Source: an uncultured Clostridia bacterium (GTDB lineage Bacteria; Bacillota; Clostridia; Christensenellales; Aristaeellaceae). Taken from it: DNA of 16,944 nt. How positions within the stretch are numbered: position 1 is the first letter of the stretch; each line of letters begins with the position of its first letter. Shown here piece after piece: positions 6,436-15,132 of the stretch. Both the position numbers and the translations under genes were made by a program. The DNA lies in the NCBI GenBank assembly GCA_946615785.1, contig CAMOIA010000003.1, positions 1 to 16,944 of the forward strand. Direction: 5' to 3'. The notes below the pieces were generated by a model. The model saw only the letters and a list, made by a program, of their open reading frames with translations, was not told the DNA's origin and ran no database searches.

Positions 6436-7635
6436 ATGGCACAGATCGCTGTGATCGAACGAAAATGCATTGCCTGCGGGGTATGTGCCCAGAGCTGTCC
6501 CTTCGGCGCCATCGACCTGAAGGACGGAAAGCCGGAAATGAACGCGGCCTGCCGCGTCTGCGGCATCTGCGTAAAGGCCTGCCCTGAAAAAGCCATATTA
6601 AAGCTTGAAACCCGGACCGCAAGCGTCGATAAAACCAAATGGAAGGACATCCTGGTGTTCGCCGAGTGCGGCCGCGCCGGTCTGCACCCGGTCAGCCTGG
6701 AACTGATCGGCAAGGCAAGGGAACTGTGCAAAGCCGTGCCCGGATTCAAGGTGCACGCGCTGCTCATCGGAAACAAAGTGGATGCGGCCGCCCGGGAACT
6801 TCTGCACCACGGAATCGAAAAAGCCATCGTTTACGACGACGAGAGCCTTTCCTTCTTCCGCGCGGACGCCTATGCCGCGTGCGCAGAGGACTGCATCAAG
6901 CTGCTTCATCCCTCCGTTGTGCTCTTTGGCGCGACCAGCCTCGGCCGCTCCCTCGCGCCGCGTCTTTCCACGCGGTTCCATACCGGCCTCACGGCGGACT
7001 GCACCCGTCTTGAGCTTCGGGAAAACACCGACCTTGTGCAGATCCGCCCGGCCTTTGGCGGAAACATCATGGCGCAGATCATCACCACCAACACGCGCCC
7101 GCAGTTTGCAACCGTGCGCTATAAGGTGATGGACGCGGGAGAGAGGCTTGCGGAAGCAAGCGGCGAGATCGTGCGCCGCAGCATCCCGAAAGCGGCCCTG
7201 GAAAGCCCCGTCGTGCCGATTGCGGCAACCGCCCTGCCGCCAAAGAAGACCATTTCGGACGCCGAAATCATCGTGGCGGGCGGAAGAGGCCTTGCCAAGG
7301 AAAGCGACCTTGAACTGGTAAAGCGTCTCGCCGCGGCGCTGCACGGCGAATGGGCGGTGTCAAGACCGCTGGTGGAAAAGGGATGGGCGCCTGCCAACCG
7401 GCAGATCGGCCTTTCCGGCCGCACGGTGAAACCGAAGCTCATCATCACCTGCGGGATCTCCGGCGCCATCCAGTTCACCGCCTGCATGAACGGAAGCGAG
7501 CACATCATTGCCATCAACACCGATAAGGACGCGCCGATTTTTGAAACCGCACATGTGGGCGTCGTCGGCGATCTGTACGAAATCGTGCCGGAACTTTGCC
7601 AAAGATTGGAGGCGGACGGACATGCTGCCCTTTAA
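6436..7635 (+). CDS. etfA: Electron transfer flavoprotein alpha subunit with N-terminal 2x[4Fe-4S] ferredoxin domain
   Basis: This 399-aa protein is longer than ordinary EtfA (about 310-330 aa) because of a ferredoxin module at its N-terminus. Two CX2CX2CX3C motifs are present, C11/C14/C17/C21 and C39/C42/C45/C49, each able to bind a [4Fe-4S] cluster. The EtfA N-terminal domain follows at about 70-250. The C-terminal FAD domain includes AGGRGL 281-286, the RQIGLSGRTV segment 322-331, ITCGISGAIQ 337-346 and the INTDKDAPIF stretch 360-369. The ferredoxin module is typical of EtfAs in acetogen lactate dehydrogenase complexes (LctC), where it is expected to pass electrons between ferredoxin and the beta FAD. 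The ATG at 6436 follows AAGGAAGGG. The gene overlaps the next one by 14 nt, so the two are probably translationally coupled. Confidence 0.95.
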   Translation: MAQIAVIERKCIACGVCAQSCPFGAIDLKDGKPEMNAACRVCGICVKACPEKAILKLETRTASVDKTKWKDILVFAECGRAGLHPVSLELIGKARELCKAVPGFKVHALLIGNKVDAAARELLHHGIEKAIVYDDESLSFFRADAYAACAEDCIKLLHPSVVLFGATSLGRSLAPRLSTRFHTGLTADCTRLELRENTDLVQIRPAFGGNIMAQIITTNTRPQFATVRYKVMDAGERLAEASGEIVRRSIPKAALESPVVPIAATALPPKKTISDAEIIVAGGRGLAKESDLELVKRLAAALHGEWAVSRPLVEKGWAPANRQIGLSGRTVKPKLIITCGISGAIQFTACMNGSEHIIAINTDKDAPIFETAHVGVVGDLYEIVPELCQRLEADGHAAL

Positions 7636-9016
7636 GCCCGTTGACGAAAGCGACCTTGCCTTTTTTGAAGCGCTGCTCCCCGGCCGTGTGATGGCAAAGT
7701 CCATCCCCACGGATTATGATCATGACGAAATGACGGAATACGGACATTTCGCGCCGGAAGCCGTTCTGCAGTGCCTGAGCGATCAGGATGTGCAAAACGT
7801 GCTGCGCTACTGCAATGAAAAAAACATCGCCGTCACGCCGCGCGGCGCAGGCACGGGCCTGTGCGGCGGCTGTGTGCCGATCCATGGCGGCGTGATCCTT
7901 TCAACAGAAAAAATGAAGCGCGTCCTGGAGGTGGATACGAAGAACATGACCGCCACCTTCGAGCCCGGCGTGCTGTTGATGGAAATTCCGAAACACCTTG
8001 AGGGCACCGGTCTTTTCTACCCGCCGGACCCGGGCGAAAAGACCGCGACCATCGGCGGAAACGCCATGACCAACGCGGGCGGCATGCGCGCGGTGCGCTA
8101 CGGCGTGACGAGAGACTATATCCTTTCCATGGACGTGGTTTTGCCGGATGGGGAAAAAGTGACCCTGGGCGGCAAGAACGTGAAGTGCTCAAGCGGCTAC
8201 AGCCTGCTGGACCTGATGATCGGCAGCGAAGGCACCCTCGCCGTGCTCACCTCCGTCACGGTGAAGCTGGTGCCGCTCCCGCAGGAAAACCTGAGCCTGC
8301 TCGTTCCCTTTGACAGCCTGGACGACTGCATCGAGGCCGTGCCGCAGGTGCTCGCCTCCGGCGCAGACCCCACTGCCGTGGAATTCATGGAGCGCGAGGT
8401 GATCGCCGCCGCCGAGGAATACCTTGGCAAGCAATTCCCGGACAGCAGCGCGAACGCCTATATGCTCGTGCGGCTCGACGGGGACGACCTGCCCTCGCTC
8501 GAGGCGCGGGCCGACAGGGTAACTGACCTTCTTCTCTCCCTCGGGGCCAGGGACGTGCTGCTGGCCGACACCGACGAGCGCAAGGACGCCATCTGGAACG
8601 CGCGCGGCGCATTCCTTGAGGCCATCAAGAACGGCACGCCCAGCATGGACGAATGCGACGTGGTGGTGCCGCGCGACCGGATTGCCGTATTCGTGCAAAA
8701 GAGCATCGCGCTCAGCCGCGAGGAAGGCATCCGCATCCGCTCCTTCGGACATGCGGGTGACGGGAACATGCATATTTACGTCTGCCGGGACCAACTCGCC
8801 GAGGACGTGTGGAAGGAAAAAGTGAAGCGGGTCATGGACGCGCTGTATCAGGAAGCCGCGGCTCTATCCGGCCAGGTGAGCGGCGAGCACGGCATCGGAC
8901 ACGCCAAAAAGGAGTACCTGCTTCAAAGCCTCGGTGAAAAGCAGCTTTCCCTGATGCGCGGCATCAAGGCCGTTTTCGACCCCAGGGGGATCCTGAACCC
9001 CGGAAAGGTGGTCTGA
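7622..9016 (+). CDS. lctD: FAD-linked 2-hydroxyacid (probably D-lactate) dehydrogenase, LctD/GlcD family
   Basis: This 464-aa protein oxidises a 2-hydroxyacid, most likely lactate to pyruvate, passing electrons to the adjacent EtfAB. The FAD_binding_4 domain shows RGAGTGLCGG 74-83, GNAMTNAGGMRAVRYG 146-161 and IGSEGTLAV 200-208. The C-terminal oxidase domain shows HAGDGNMH 377-384, GEHGIG 421-426 and the typical ending DPRGILNPGKV. Length and motifs match the GlcD/LctD family. The ATG at 7622 lies inside the end of etfA and has GGAGG at 7608-7612; an in-frame ATG at 7508 lies deep inside etfA and is rejected. The order etfB-etfA-dehydrogenase matches lctBCD of Acetobacterium woodii. Glycolate or another hydroxyacid remains possible, since no racemase or permease is adjacent. 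The next gene starts 2 nt after the stop. Confidence 0.92.
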   Translation: MLPFKPVDESDLAFFEALLPGRVMAKSIPTDYDHDEMTEYGHFAPEAVLQCLSDQDVQNVLRYCNEKNIAVTPRGAGTGLCGGCVPIHGGVILSTEKMKRVLEVDTKNMTATFEPGVLLMEIPKHLEGTGLFYPPDPGEKTATIGGNAMTNAGGMRAVRYGVTRDYILSMDVVLPDGEKVTLGGKNVKCSSGYSLLDLMIGSEGTLAVLTSVTVKLVPLPQENLSLLVPFDSLDDCIEAVPQVLASGADPTAVEFMEREVIAAAEEYLGKQFPDSSANAYMLVRLDGDDLPSLEARADRVTDLLLSLGARDVLLADTDERKDAIWNARGAFLEAIKNGTPSMDECDVVVPRDRIAVFVQKSIALSREEGIRIRSFGHAGDGNMHIYVCRDQLAEDVWKEKVKRVMDALYQEAAALSGQVSGEHGIGHAKKEYLLQSLGEKQLSLMRGIKAVFDPRGILNPGKVV

Positions 9017-9018
9017 GA

Positions 9019-9423
9019 ATGCTGCGCCAACCAAAGTCGTCCGCACCAAACGATAAAGCGCTGCAGGCCATGCAAGCATCGCTTGCGGACATCGCGGCGG
9101 AGAGCTGGCGTTTCGATCTGGCCCTGCAGCGCGTGGTGAAGCGCATGGACGTGATGGAAGCAGAGCGGTTTTTGCGCCAGTACGGATATTTCTATGACCA
9201 GGTGCGCGCCGCGCTTGAAAAAGCGGATATGGTCTGCGTCGACCTGACAGGGCAGCCTTACGACCCCGGCATGGCGGCGCAGGCTATGAACCTGGACGCG
9301 TTCGACGAGGACGAGCCGCTGATCGTCACGCGCACCATCGAGCCGGTCATCCTGCACGGCGGCAGGGTGATGAAAACCGGAATGGTGATGGTCGGACGCG
9401 CGGAAACCGGAAACGAAGCGTAA
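9019..9423 (+). CDS. Short GrpE-like protein, probable nucleotide exchange factor for the adjacent Hsp70
   Basis: The protein is 134 aa, shorter than most GrpEs (about 180-210). Residues 12-70 are long helices. The C-terminal 60 residues follow the GrpE pattern: LTGQPYDPGMAAQAM (76-90) stands where GrpE has its FDP..HEA segment, and VILHGGRVMKTGMVMVGRA (110-128) where GrpE has its GRVLRPAMV.VA strands. The long N-terminal dimer helix is cut short. Similarity is weak and I call it by pattern plus the Hsp70 gene 19 nt downstream. In the GrpE family such proteins drive ADP release from Hsp70. It starts 2 nt after the lactate dehydrogenase stop with a modest AGGTGG site inside that gene, implying co-translation with lctD. 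If not GrpE, it is a helical partner of unknown function. Confidence 0.6.
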   Translation: MLRQPKSSAPNDKALQAMQASLADIAAESWRFDLALQRVVKRMDVMEAERFLRQYGYFYDQVRAALEKADMVCVDLTGQPYDPGMAAQAMNLDAFDEDEPLIVTRTIEPVILHGGRVMKTGMVMVGRAETGNEA

Positions 9424-9442
9424 TGCGCTGGAGGTTTGATAC

Positions 9443-11920
9443 GTGAAACGATATGTCGGCATTGATCTTGGCACCACAAACAGCGTCATCTGCACCTTTG
9501 ACGGCAGGGAAACCCAGGTGTGGAAAAGCCCCGAGATGAGCGACGTGACCCCGTCTGTCATTTACGCGGACAAACGCGGAAACCGTTTTTACGGGCGCAG
9601 GGCCTATGATATGGCCCCGCTGAACGAAAAAAACGCGGCATCGCTGTTCAAGCGTTACCTTGGCACCAACAAAACCTTCACCCTCCAGGGGCAGGCCATG
9701 ACCCCGGAGGAATGCAGCGCGGAAATTTTGCGGGTGCTCTTTGGCTATCTGCCGCCGGAAATCTCCGGCGACCCCGAGACCGCCACGGTGATCACCGTGC
9801 CCGCCGCGTTTAACCAGATGAAAAAGGACGCGACGCTCGAGGCCGCGCGCCTTGCCGGCATCGAGCGGGTTACGCTGATGCAGGAGCCGGTCGCGGCGGT
9901 GATGAGCGTCATGCGGGCCGCGCCCGGTGAAAAGACCTTTCTGATCTACGACCTCGGCGGCGGAACCTTTGACGTGTCCGTTGCCGAAAGCATCGGCAGC
10001 CGGGTCAACCTGCTCGCCCAGGGCGGCCGGGAAATGTGCGGCGGCAGGGACTGGGACCGCATGATCTTCCAGAAAACGGCGCTTCCCTGGCTGAACGCGC
10101 ATTTTCATCTGCCTGAAAACTGGCACCAGAATCCCGACTGGCGCACCCTTTCCCAGCTGACCCTTTACGCCTGCGAACAGGCCAAAATAGAACTGTCCGG
10201 CAGGGACGCAACTGAGATCCGCATGGACGAGATCCGCGTCAACACACGCGATCTGGACGGGGAGGAAATCTACCTGGACATCCCCATTGACCGGGCCGCC
10301 GTGAACGAAATCATTGCCGAAACCGTGCAGGACACCGTGGACGTGGCCAGGCAGACGCTTGAAAAGGTCGGTCTGACGGAAAAGGACGTGGACGAGATCG
10401 TTTTTATCGGCGGGCCCACAAAATACGCCCCCCTGCGCGAAAAAGTGACGGAGGAGATGGGGCTTCATTCCGACGTGATGGTGGACCAGATGACCGCCGT
10501 TGCGGAAGGCGCGAGCATTTTTGCCGAATCCATTGACTGGGGCCATGTGGAGCACAAGCGCAAGCAGGCACGGGAAGAACTCTCCGCCGCGCAGGACATC
10601 CTGCTTCGGTATGAAAAACGCACCTCGGCGGACCGTGCGAAGATCGCCTTCGTGCTCAGCGCGCCCTCCAACTTTACCATGGAGGTCAATTCCACGAAGA
10701 CGGGCTGGTCCTCCGGCCGCATGAAGCTGGAAAAGAGCATGGTGCTCTCCGTCCCGCTCGCAAACGCCGGGGAAAACGAATTTCTTGTGCAGGTATGGGA
10801 CAGCGCCGGGCGTCAGGTGAAGCTGAATACCGACCGCATCGTCATCACCCGCACCATGGCCGTGATCGGAACGATCCCGGCCTCCAGCCCCATCGCCGTC
10901 AAAGTGCTTGACCGCGTCGGCGGAAAGCCCGTTCCCGTGTACCTTGTGGAAGAAAACGACGCCCTGCCAAAGACGGGGCAGGTGCGCTTTTCCGCCGGCC
11001 AGACATTGCACGCAGGCAGCGAAAGCGCGCTGGTCTTTACCCTGTGGGAAGGCGGAATCCGCGATCCGATCGAGGACAACCGCTATATCGGCACGTACCG
11101 CATCTCCGGCAAGGCGCTTCCGGGCGGCACGGTGCCAAGTGGCGCCGAGATCATCTGTGATTATGAAATGAGCGACGCGGGCGCGCTGCGGCTTGGCGTC
11201 ACCATTCCCTGCATCGGCGTGAACCTGAACAAGGTGAACTTCTATTCCCGCCAGGAGGGCCAGACCGCGCTGGACGACCAGCCGCGGCTGCTTGAGCAGA
11301 TCGCATCCCTTGAAAACCGCCTTGCGCTGATCGAAGGCCGCCTGAAGGACAACCCGGAAATCAAGGCGCTGAAAGGGAAAGCGGCGGATCTGCGCGACCT
11401 GGCGGAGCATTCCGAGGACCCGGAGGATCTGCTCAGGGCAAACAACGATCTGCTTGAATGCCTGCGCGCCCTTGCGCGCATCCGCACCGCCCACCGGCGG
11501 GAAATAAGGCTGTTGGACCTGGATCAGGCGACGCAGAGATTCGAACGCTTCAAATCCAGCGCCACGGAAGAGGAGATCGCCGCTTTTCAGGTGGCGCGCG
11601 AGGCCGCCCTGCGTTCGGTCGACCGGGATTCGGGCGATTTTGAATCCAACATGGTCGAGGTCGATATGCGCGCCACCGCCCTTTTGTGGCGTCAGGATCC
11701 GATTATCATATGGAACGTGAAGAGCCGGCTTGAAAGACCGGATCATTTTACCGACCGGGTGAAATTCGACCAGCTGCGGGTCGCGGCCCTGACCGCCGAG
11801 CGCAATCACGACATGCGGGAGATGCGCAGAGTGCTCTCTGAGCTCATGTCGATTGAAAAGCCCGACAATCTCAGCGGCGCCGAAAAGATGATGGAACAGG
11901 TAAACGTGATCCGGAAGTGA
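9443..11920 (+). CDS. Non-canonical Hsp70 (DnaK-like) chaperone, 825 aa
   Basis: The GTG at 9443 has GGAGG 8 nt upstream. The N-terminal 365 residues are a complete Hsp70 ATPase domain: GIDLGTTNS 6-14 (phosphate 1), Lys70, Glu148 in QEPVAA, DLGGGTFD 170-177 (phosphate 2) and FIGGPTKYAPLR 321-332 (adenosine). Residues matching E. coli K70, E171, D194, T199 and D201 are all present, so ATP hydrolysis is expected. After this the protein departs from DnaK. The DVLLLDV-type linker is absent; a charged helix (about 366-395) and a beta-rich insert (about 400-465) come first. A beta domain resembling the substrate-binding fold follows at about 470-600, then a long helical region with coiled-coil character (605-825) in place of the short DnaK lid. 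It is about 200 aa longer than DnaK. The AAA+ gene starts 13 nt downstream. No CIRCE element was seen upstream. A specialised client or complex is likely. Confidence 0.9.
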   Translation: MKRYVGIDLGTTNSVICTFDGRETQVWKSPEMSDVTPSVIYADKRGNRFYGRRAYDMAPLNEKNAASLFKRYLGTNKTFTLQGQAMTPEECSAEILRVLFGYLPPEISGDPETATVITVPAAFNQMKKDATLEAARLAGIERVTLMQEPVAAVMSVMRAAPGEKTFLIYDLGGGTFDVSVAESIGSRVNLLAQGGREMCGGRDWDRMIFQKTALPWLNAHFHLPENWHQNPDWRTLSQLTLYACEQAKIELSGRDATEIRMDEIRVNTRDLDGEEIYLDIPIDRAAVNEIIAETVQDTVDVARQTLEKVGLTEKDVDEIVFIGGPTKYAPLREKVTEEMGLHSDVMVDQMTAVAEGASIFAESIDWGHVEHKRKQAREELSAAQDILLRYEKRTSADRAKIAFVLSAPSNFTMEVNSTKTGWSSGRMKLEKSMVLSVPLANAGENEFLVQVWDSAGRQVKLNTDRIVITRTMAVIGTIPASSPIAVKVLDRVGGKPVPVYLVEENDALPKTGQVRFSAGQTLHAGSESALVFTLWEGGIRDPIEDNRYIGTYRISGKALPGGTVPSGAEIICDYEMSDAGALRLGVTIPCIGVNLNKVNFYSRQEGQTALDDQPRLLEQIASLENRLALIEGRLKDNPEIKALKGKAADLRDLAEHSEDPEDLLRANNDLLECLRALARIRTAHRREIRLLDLDQATQRFERFKSSATEEEIAAFQVAREAALRSVDRDSGDFESNMVEVDMRATALLWRQDPIIIWNVKSRLERPDHFTDRVKFDQLRVAALTAERNHDMREMRRVLSELMSIEKPDNLSGAEKMMEQVNVIRK

Positions 11921-11933
11921 TCGGAGGGATACT

Positions 11934-13364
11934 GTGAACAAGGACACACGCTGGCTGCCGATGGATATGACGCTTTCGGACGGGAACCATATCCGCAGCC
12001 TGTACGTGCGGGGCGGTGCCTGGCAGCTGTATACCACCGCGGAGGACGGCCAGGCCCTGGCCGTGGACGATGCGCTTTATACCCGCTGGCTTTCCCTGGA
12101 ATGGGTGGAGGAGGGCCTGTTTGAAGACGTGGACGTGCAGGAGGACACGGTGCACGTGCTCTGCGCCCGCGCCGGCAGCCTGATTTCCAGCCTGCGCTAC
12201 GGGCCGTACCCGCACCAGCGCTCCCAGGCACTGGACTTTGTGAAAGCACTCAAAAGGAGCGCCGAACGCATGGGCAGTCTGGCCCTTGACGACGCGCTGT
12301 ATGTGGAACGCTTTTCCATGATCCTTTCAACCGGCGAACCCGCTCCCGGCGGCGCTACGGTGAACCTGGCGGCGGGCCGGTTTCTGACCGGCGGCATGGA
12401 TGTGCCGCTCAGCGCCGTAGAGCTTGTGCTGCAGTATGCCCCCTACCTGAACGAAAGCGACGTGAACGGCATGCTCGACCGCCTCGGGCTTTCAAGGGAC
12501 GAAGGCGCCGCCGGCACGCTTTCCTCGGCGTCAAAGCAAGTCACTGCCCCGCCAAAGTCCGCAAAAGCGCGAAGCGGGCGAAAGGAAGGCCCCTTTTGCC
12601 TGCCCGGCAGGCCGAAGCTGGAGAGCTTTTTTCGGGATGAAATCATCGACATCGTCGACCACGAAGAGGCGTACCGCCGCATGGGGATCGGCTTCCCGGG
12701 CGGCACGGTGCTCTACGGTCCTACCGGATGCGGCAAGACCTATGCCGTGAAGCAGTTGACCGACTACCTCGGCTGGCCGGTCTATTATATCGATTCAGGC
12801 GCCATCGGCAGCAAGTACGTACACGAAACCAGCCGGAAAATCAGCGAGATTTTCGACCAGGCCGCGGAAAACGCGCCTTCTGTGATCGTGATCGACGAAC
12901 TGGAGGCCTTCCTTTCCAGCCGGGAGGGGAGCCTTGGCAGCCGGGAGATTCATCTGGAGGAAGTGGCGGAGTTTCTGCGCCGCATTCCCGAAGCGCCGGA
13001 AAAAAGGGTGCTGCTCTTTGGAATGACAAACCTTCCTGACACCGTGGACAAGGCCGTTATGCGGCGCGGGCGGTTTGATTACACCATCGAGGTCGGCATG
13101 CCGTCAAAAGACGAGATCAAAGCGCTGCTTGAACACCTGCTTTCAGACAAGCCGACGGAGGACGGCCTGCCCCTTGAGACGCTTGCCGAAAAGCTTTCCG
13201 GGCGTCCGATTTCGGATATATCGTTCTTTGTTCGGGAGGCTGCCAAACACACCGTTCGCGCTGGCCGTGAGAAAATCAGCGCGGACGACCTGCTCTGTGC
13301 GGAAAAGGCGCTGCCGCCAAAGGACGCGGACAAACGGAAGATCGGCTTCACGACGGACGCATAA
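11934..13364 (+). CDS. AAA+ ATPase of the FtsH/Cdc48-like classic type, without a protease domain
   Basis: The GTG at 11934 follows GGAGGG at 11923-11928. The 476-aa protein has an N-terminal domain of about 190 aa that I do not recognise, a low-complexity basic linker (about 195-220), and one AAA+ module. Walker A is GPTGCGKT 262-269, Walker B is VIVIDELEAF 317-326 (D321, E322), and sensor 1 is Asn366 in FGMTN. The second region of homology has the arginine-finger pattern MRRGRFD (R377, R380). The SKYVHET stretch at 293-299 matches the pore-loop region of substrate-threading AAA ATPases (SKYVGE). A helical lid follows to about 460. There is no zinc-protease motif. It probably forms a hexamer that pulls on or remodels proteins, possibly handing clients to or from the Hsp70 encoded just upstream; that link is inferred from operon position. 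Confidence 0.9.
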   Translation: MNKDTRWLPMDMTLSDGNHIRSLYVRGGAWQLYTTAEDGQALAVDDALYTRWLSLEWVEEGLFEDVDVQEDTVHVLCARAGSLISSLRYGPYPHQRSQALDFVKALKRSAERMGSLALDDALYVERFSMILSTGEPAPGGATVNLAAGRFLTGGMDVPLSAVELVLQYAPYLNESDVNGMLDRLGLSRDEGAAGTLSSASKQVTAPPKSAKARSGRKEGPFCLPGRPKLESFFRDEIIDIVDHEEAYRRMGIGFPGGTVLYGPTGCGKTYAVKQLTDYLGWPVYYIDSGAIGSKYVHETSRKISEIFDQAAENAPSVIVIDELEAFLSSREGSLGSREIHLEEVAEFLRRIPEAPEKRVLLFGMTNLPDTVDKAVMRRGRFDYTIEVGMPSKDEIKALLEHLLSDKPTEDGLPLETLAEKLSGRPISDISFFVREAAKHTVRAGREKISADDLLCAEKALPPKDADKRKIGFTTDA

Positions 13365-13381
13365 AGAAGGAGAATGAACAC

Positions 13382-15100
13382 ATGCCCATCGTTTCGGACT
13401 GGCAAAAGCCCCTTCTGGAATCGCTTTCAGACATTTTAAACAGCAAGGACGTATCCATGGAAGACCTGTGGGAGCTCAGAAGGGTGGCCACCACCCTGGA
13501 TACAAGCGACCCGGACGTTTCCGTTCTGCTCGTCAAACTGGATAACCGCTGGCGCAGCATGGACAAGGAATACGAAGAGGCGGCCGCCGGAATCGAATCG
13601 GGCAGCGTGGAAGCCATTCAAAAAGCTGTAGAGAAACTCAGGACCTTCGGGGATTACAAGGAAGCAGAAGCAAAGATCAAGGCCGGAAGCGACAGGATCC
13701 TCCAGATTCAAAAAGAACAGCAGCTTGCCGCCGAGCGCAAGGCGGCGGAGCAGAAAAAGCGAAGGCGGATCATTATCTTTGCCGTTGCCGCCTGCGTCGT
13801 TGCGCTGATCGCGTTCTTTGTGGTGAAGGATCAGATTCGAAGGCGGGACATTGCAGGCGTGCTTGCTGAGGGGCAGACCCTCATCGACGGCGGCCGGGAG
13901 CGCGACATTTCAGATCCGCTCGCAAAGCTCCAGGCTTTGAACGCCGACGCGGATCAAATCCATGGGCTTTCCGGGAACGCGCTCGTCCGCCTCGCGGAAA
14001 GGGAAGGCTTCGCCGCGGCCTTCGGCCTGCGGGACAGCCTCGCCGACTCAATGCCCAGCGCCGTAGACCTGAATGCCTTTAACGACCATGCAAAAGGACG
14101 CCTTGAGGAAGGCCTTCCCGCAGCGGAAGGCTGGGTGGTGGCAGCGGATGCACTGAAAGCCGGCCGCCTTAAAAAAGACGACGCGCTCTTTATGAAGGCG
14201 TATGCCGCGTATGTAACACAGTTGACCGGGCAGGCGGAACAGGGAAGCACACCCTCTGCAAGCGACTGGGAAAGCGTCTCGCCCTATCTGACCGCCCTCA
14301 AAACCGATCCCGCGCTGGCCATGCGCCTCGTCTACGCGCTGAGCAGCGCCGGAGCGGATATGGAGTCATGGTTCCCGGACGGGAGGATCCTGGTCGACAT
14401 TCCCGTCGGCGCGTCCGTTTCCGCCATGAACCGCTGGATAGCCAGCTCTGACGAAAGCCCTGCGCCTCCGGACATGACCGCTGCCATCCCCGTTCTGATC
14501 GAGGAGACGACGACGGACGACCGTCAAAGAGAAATGTATACCCGCACCTATTTTTCACAGGACGACCTGCAAACGGGAATTGACACCCTCCAGGCCGCGG
14601 ACAGCCATTACAACGTGTACCTGCTGCCAGAATACCTCGTCAGCATGGACGAAACCCTCCGCGCTAAAACATACGAAGAAAGCACCTGCCTTGTGGCCAT
14701 GCAGCAAAGCTATTTGCTGGAAGGCTATACCTTTACCGAAACGGAGCATAAATCAACCGGCTCGGCAGCGTTTTTTTCATCGACCTACAAGACCACCTCC
14801 AATTACCGGGGGCATTTCTACGCGGTGGATCTGGAAGCGTTCTACGACCTGAAGGAAAGCGGCCATTTCGCAAGGATTTCCATCGAAGTCCATGATCCTG
14901 TGATCTCGGGAGACGGCTGGTACGATCAGCATAAGGACGACGGTTCGTCCAAGGTGTTTACCGCGGAAAACTGTCTTGGCGTTCATGATACGCAGGCACT
15001 GAGTGAGAGCTTTGCGGAAACGATGGAATACCTGGATTTTTATGAACTGATGGTTACCCTTCCCGGAGGAACCCAGGAAACGGAAAATACCGCGTCATAA
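13382..15100 (+). CDS. Single-pass membrane protein of unknown function (572 aa)
   Basis: The ATG at 13382 has AAGGAG 9 nt upstream at 13367-13372; a closer ATG at 13374 opens only a 20-codon frame. Residues 1-125 are mostly helical, with a strong coiled-coil tendency at about 60-125 (rich in Lys, Glu, Gln and Ala). The stretch KKRRR at 125-129 directly precedes one hydrophobic helix (130-148), so the N-terminal part should be cytoplasmic and residues 150-572 outside. The outer part is helical to about 330, then looks alpha/beta with two cysteines (C436, C531). No known domain, signal peptide or enzyme motif is seen. Its place between the AAA+ and J-like genes suggests that its cytoplasmic helices dock the chaperone complex at the membrane. 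Function cannot be assigned. Confidence 0.82.
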   Translation: MPIVSDWQKPLLESLSDILNSKDVSMEDLWELRRVATTLDTSDPDVSVLLVKLDNRWRSMDKEYEEAAAGIESGSVEAIQKAVEKLRTFGDYKEAEAKIKAGSDRILQIQKEQQLAAERKAAEQKKRRRIIIFAVAACVVALIAFFVVKDQIRRRDIAGVLAEGQTLIDGGRERDISDPLAKLQALNADADQIHGLSGNALVRLAEREGFAAAFGLRDSLADSMPSAVDLNAFNDHAKGRLEEGLPAAEGWVVAADALKAGRLKKDDALFMKAYAAYVTQLTGQAEQGSTPSASDWESVSPYLTALKTDPALAMRLVYALSSAGADMESWFPDGRILVDIPVGASVSAMNRWIASSDESPAPPDMTAAIPVLIEETTTDDRQREMYTRTYFSQDDLQTGIDTLQAADSHYNVYLLPEYLVSMDETLRAKTYEESTCLVAMQQSYLLEGYTFTETEHKSTGSAAFFSSTYKTTSNYRGHFYAVDLEAFYDLKESGHFARISIEVHDPVISGDGWYDQHKDDGSSKVFTAENCLGVHDTQALSESFAETMEYLDFYELMVTLPGGTQETENTAS

Positions 15101-15132
15101 GAAAATGACGACGCGACGGAGGTTTCGTGAAC

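Noticed and set aside
5571..6827. Minus-strand open frame of 418 codons opposite etfB and the start of etfA
   Set aside because: The sense strand encodes clear EtfB and a ferredoxin-type EtfA; the antisense product is rich in His, Arg and Ala with no domain.
7508..7621. Upstream in-frame ATG extending lctD by 38 codons
   Set aside because: It lies deep inside etfA without a ribosome site; ATG 7622 has GGAGG and gives the normal family N-terminus.
9424..9442. CIRCE or other heat-shock operator ahead of the Hsp70 gene
   Set aside because: The 19-nt gap and its flanks contain no TTAGCACTC/GAGTGCTAA pair or other inverted repeat; only a ribosome site is seen.
9347..12037. A long minus-strand open frame (896 codons) opposite the Hsp70 gene
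   Set aside because: It mirrors the GC-rich codon pattern of the Hsp70 gene, has no recognisable domain, and the + strand holds unmistakable Hsp70 motifs with proper ribosome sites.
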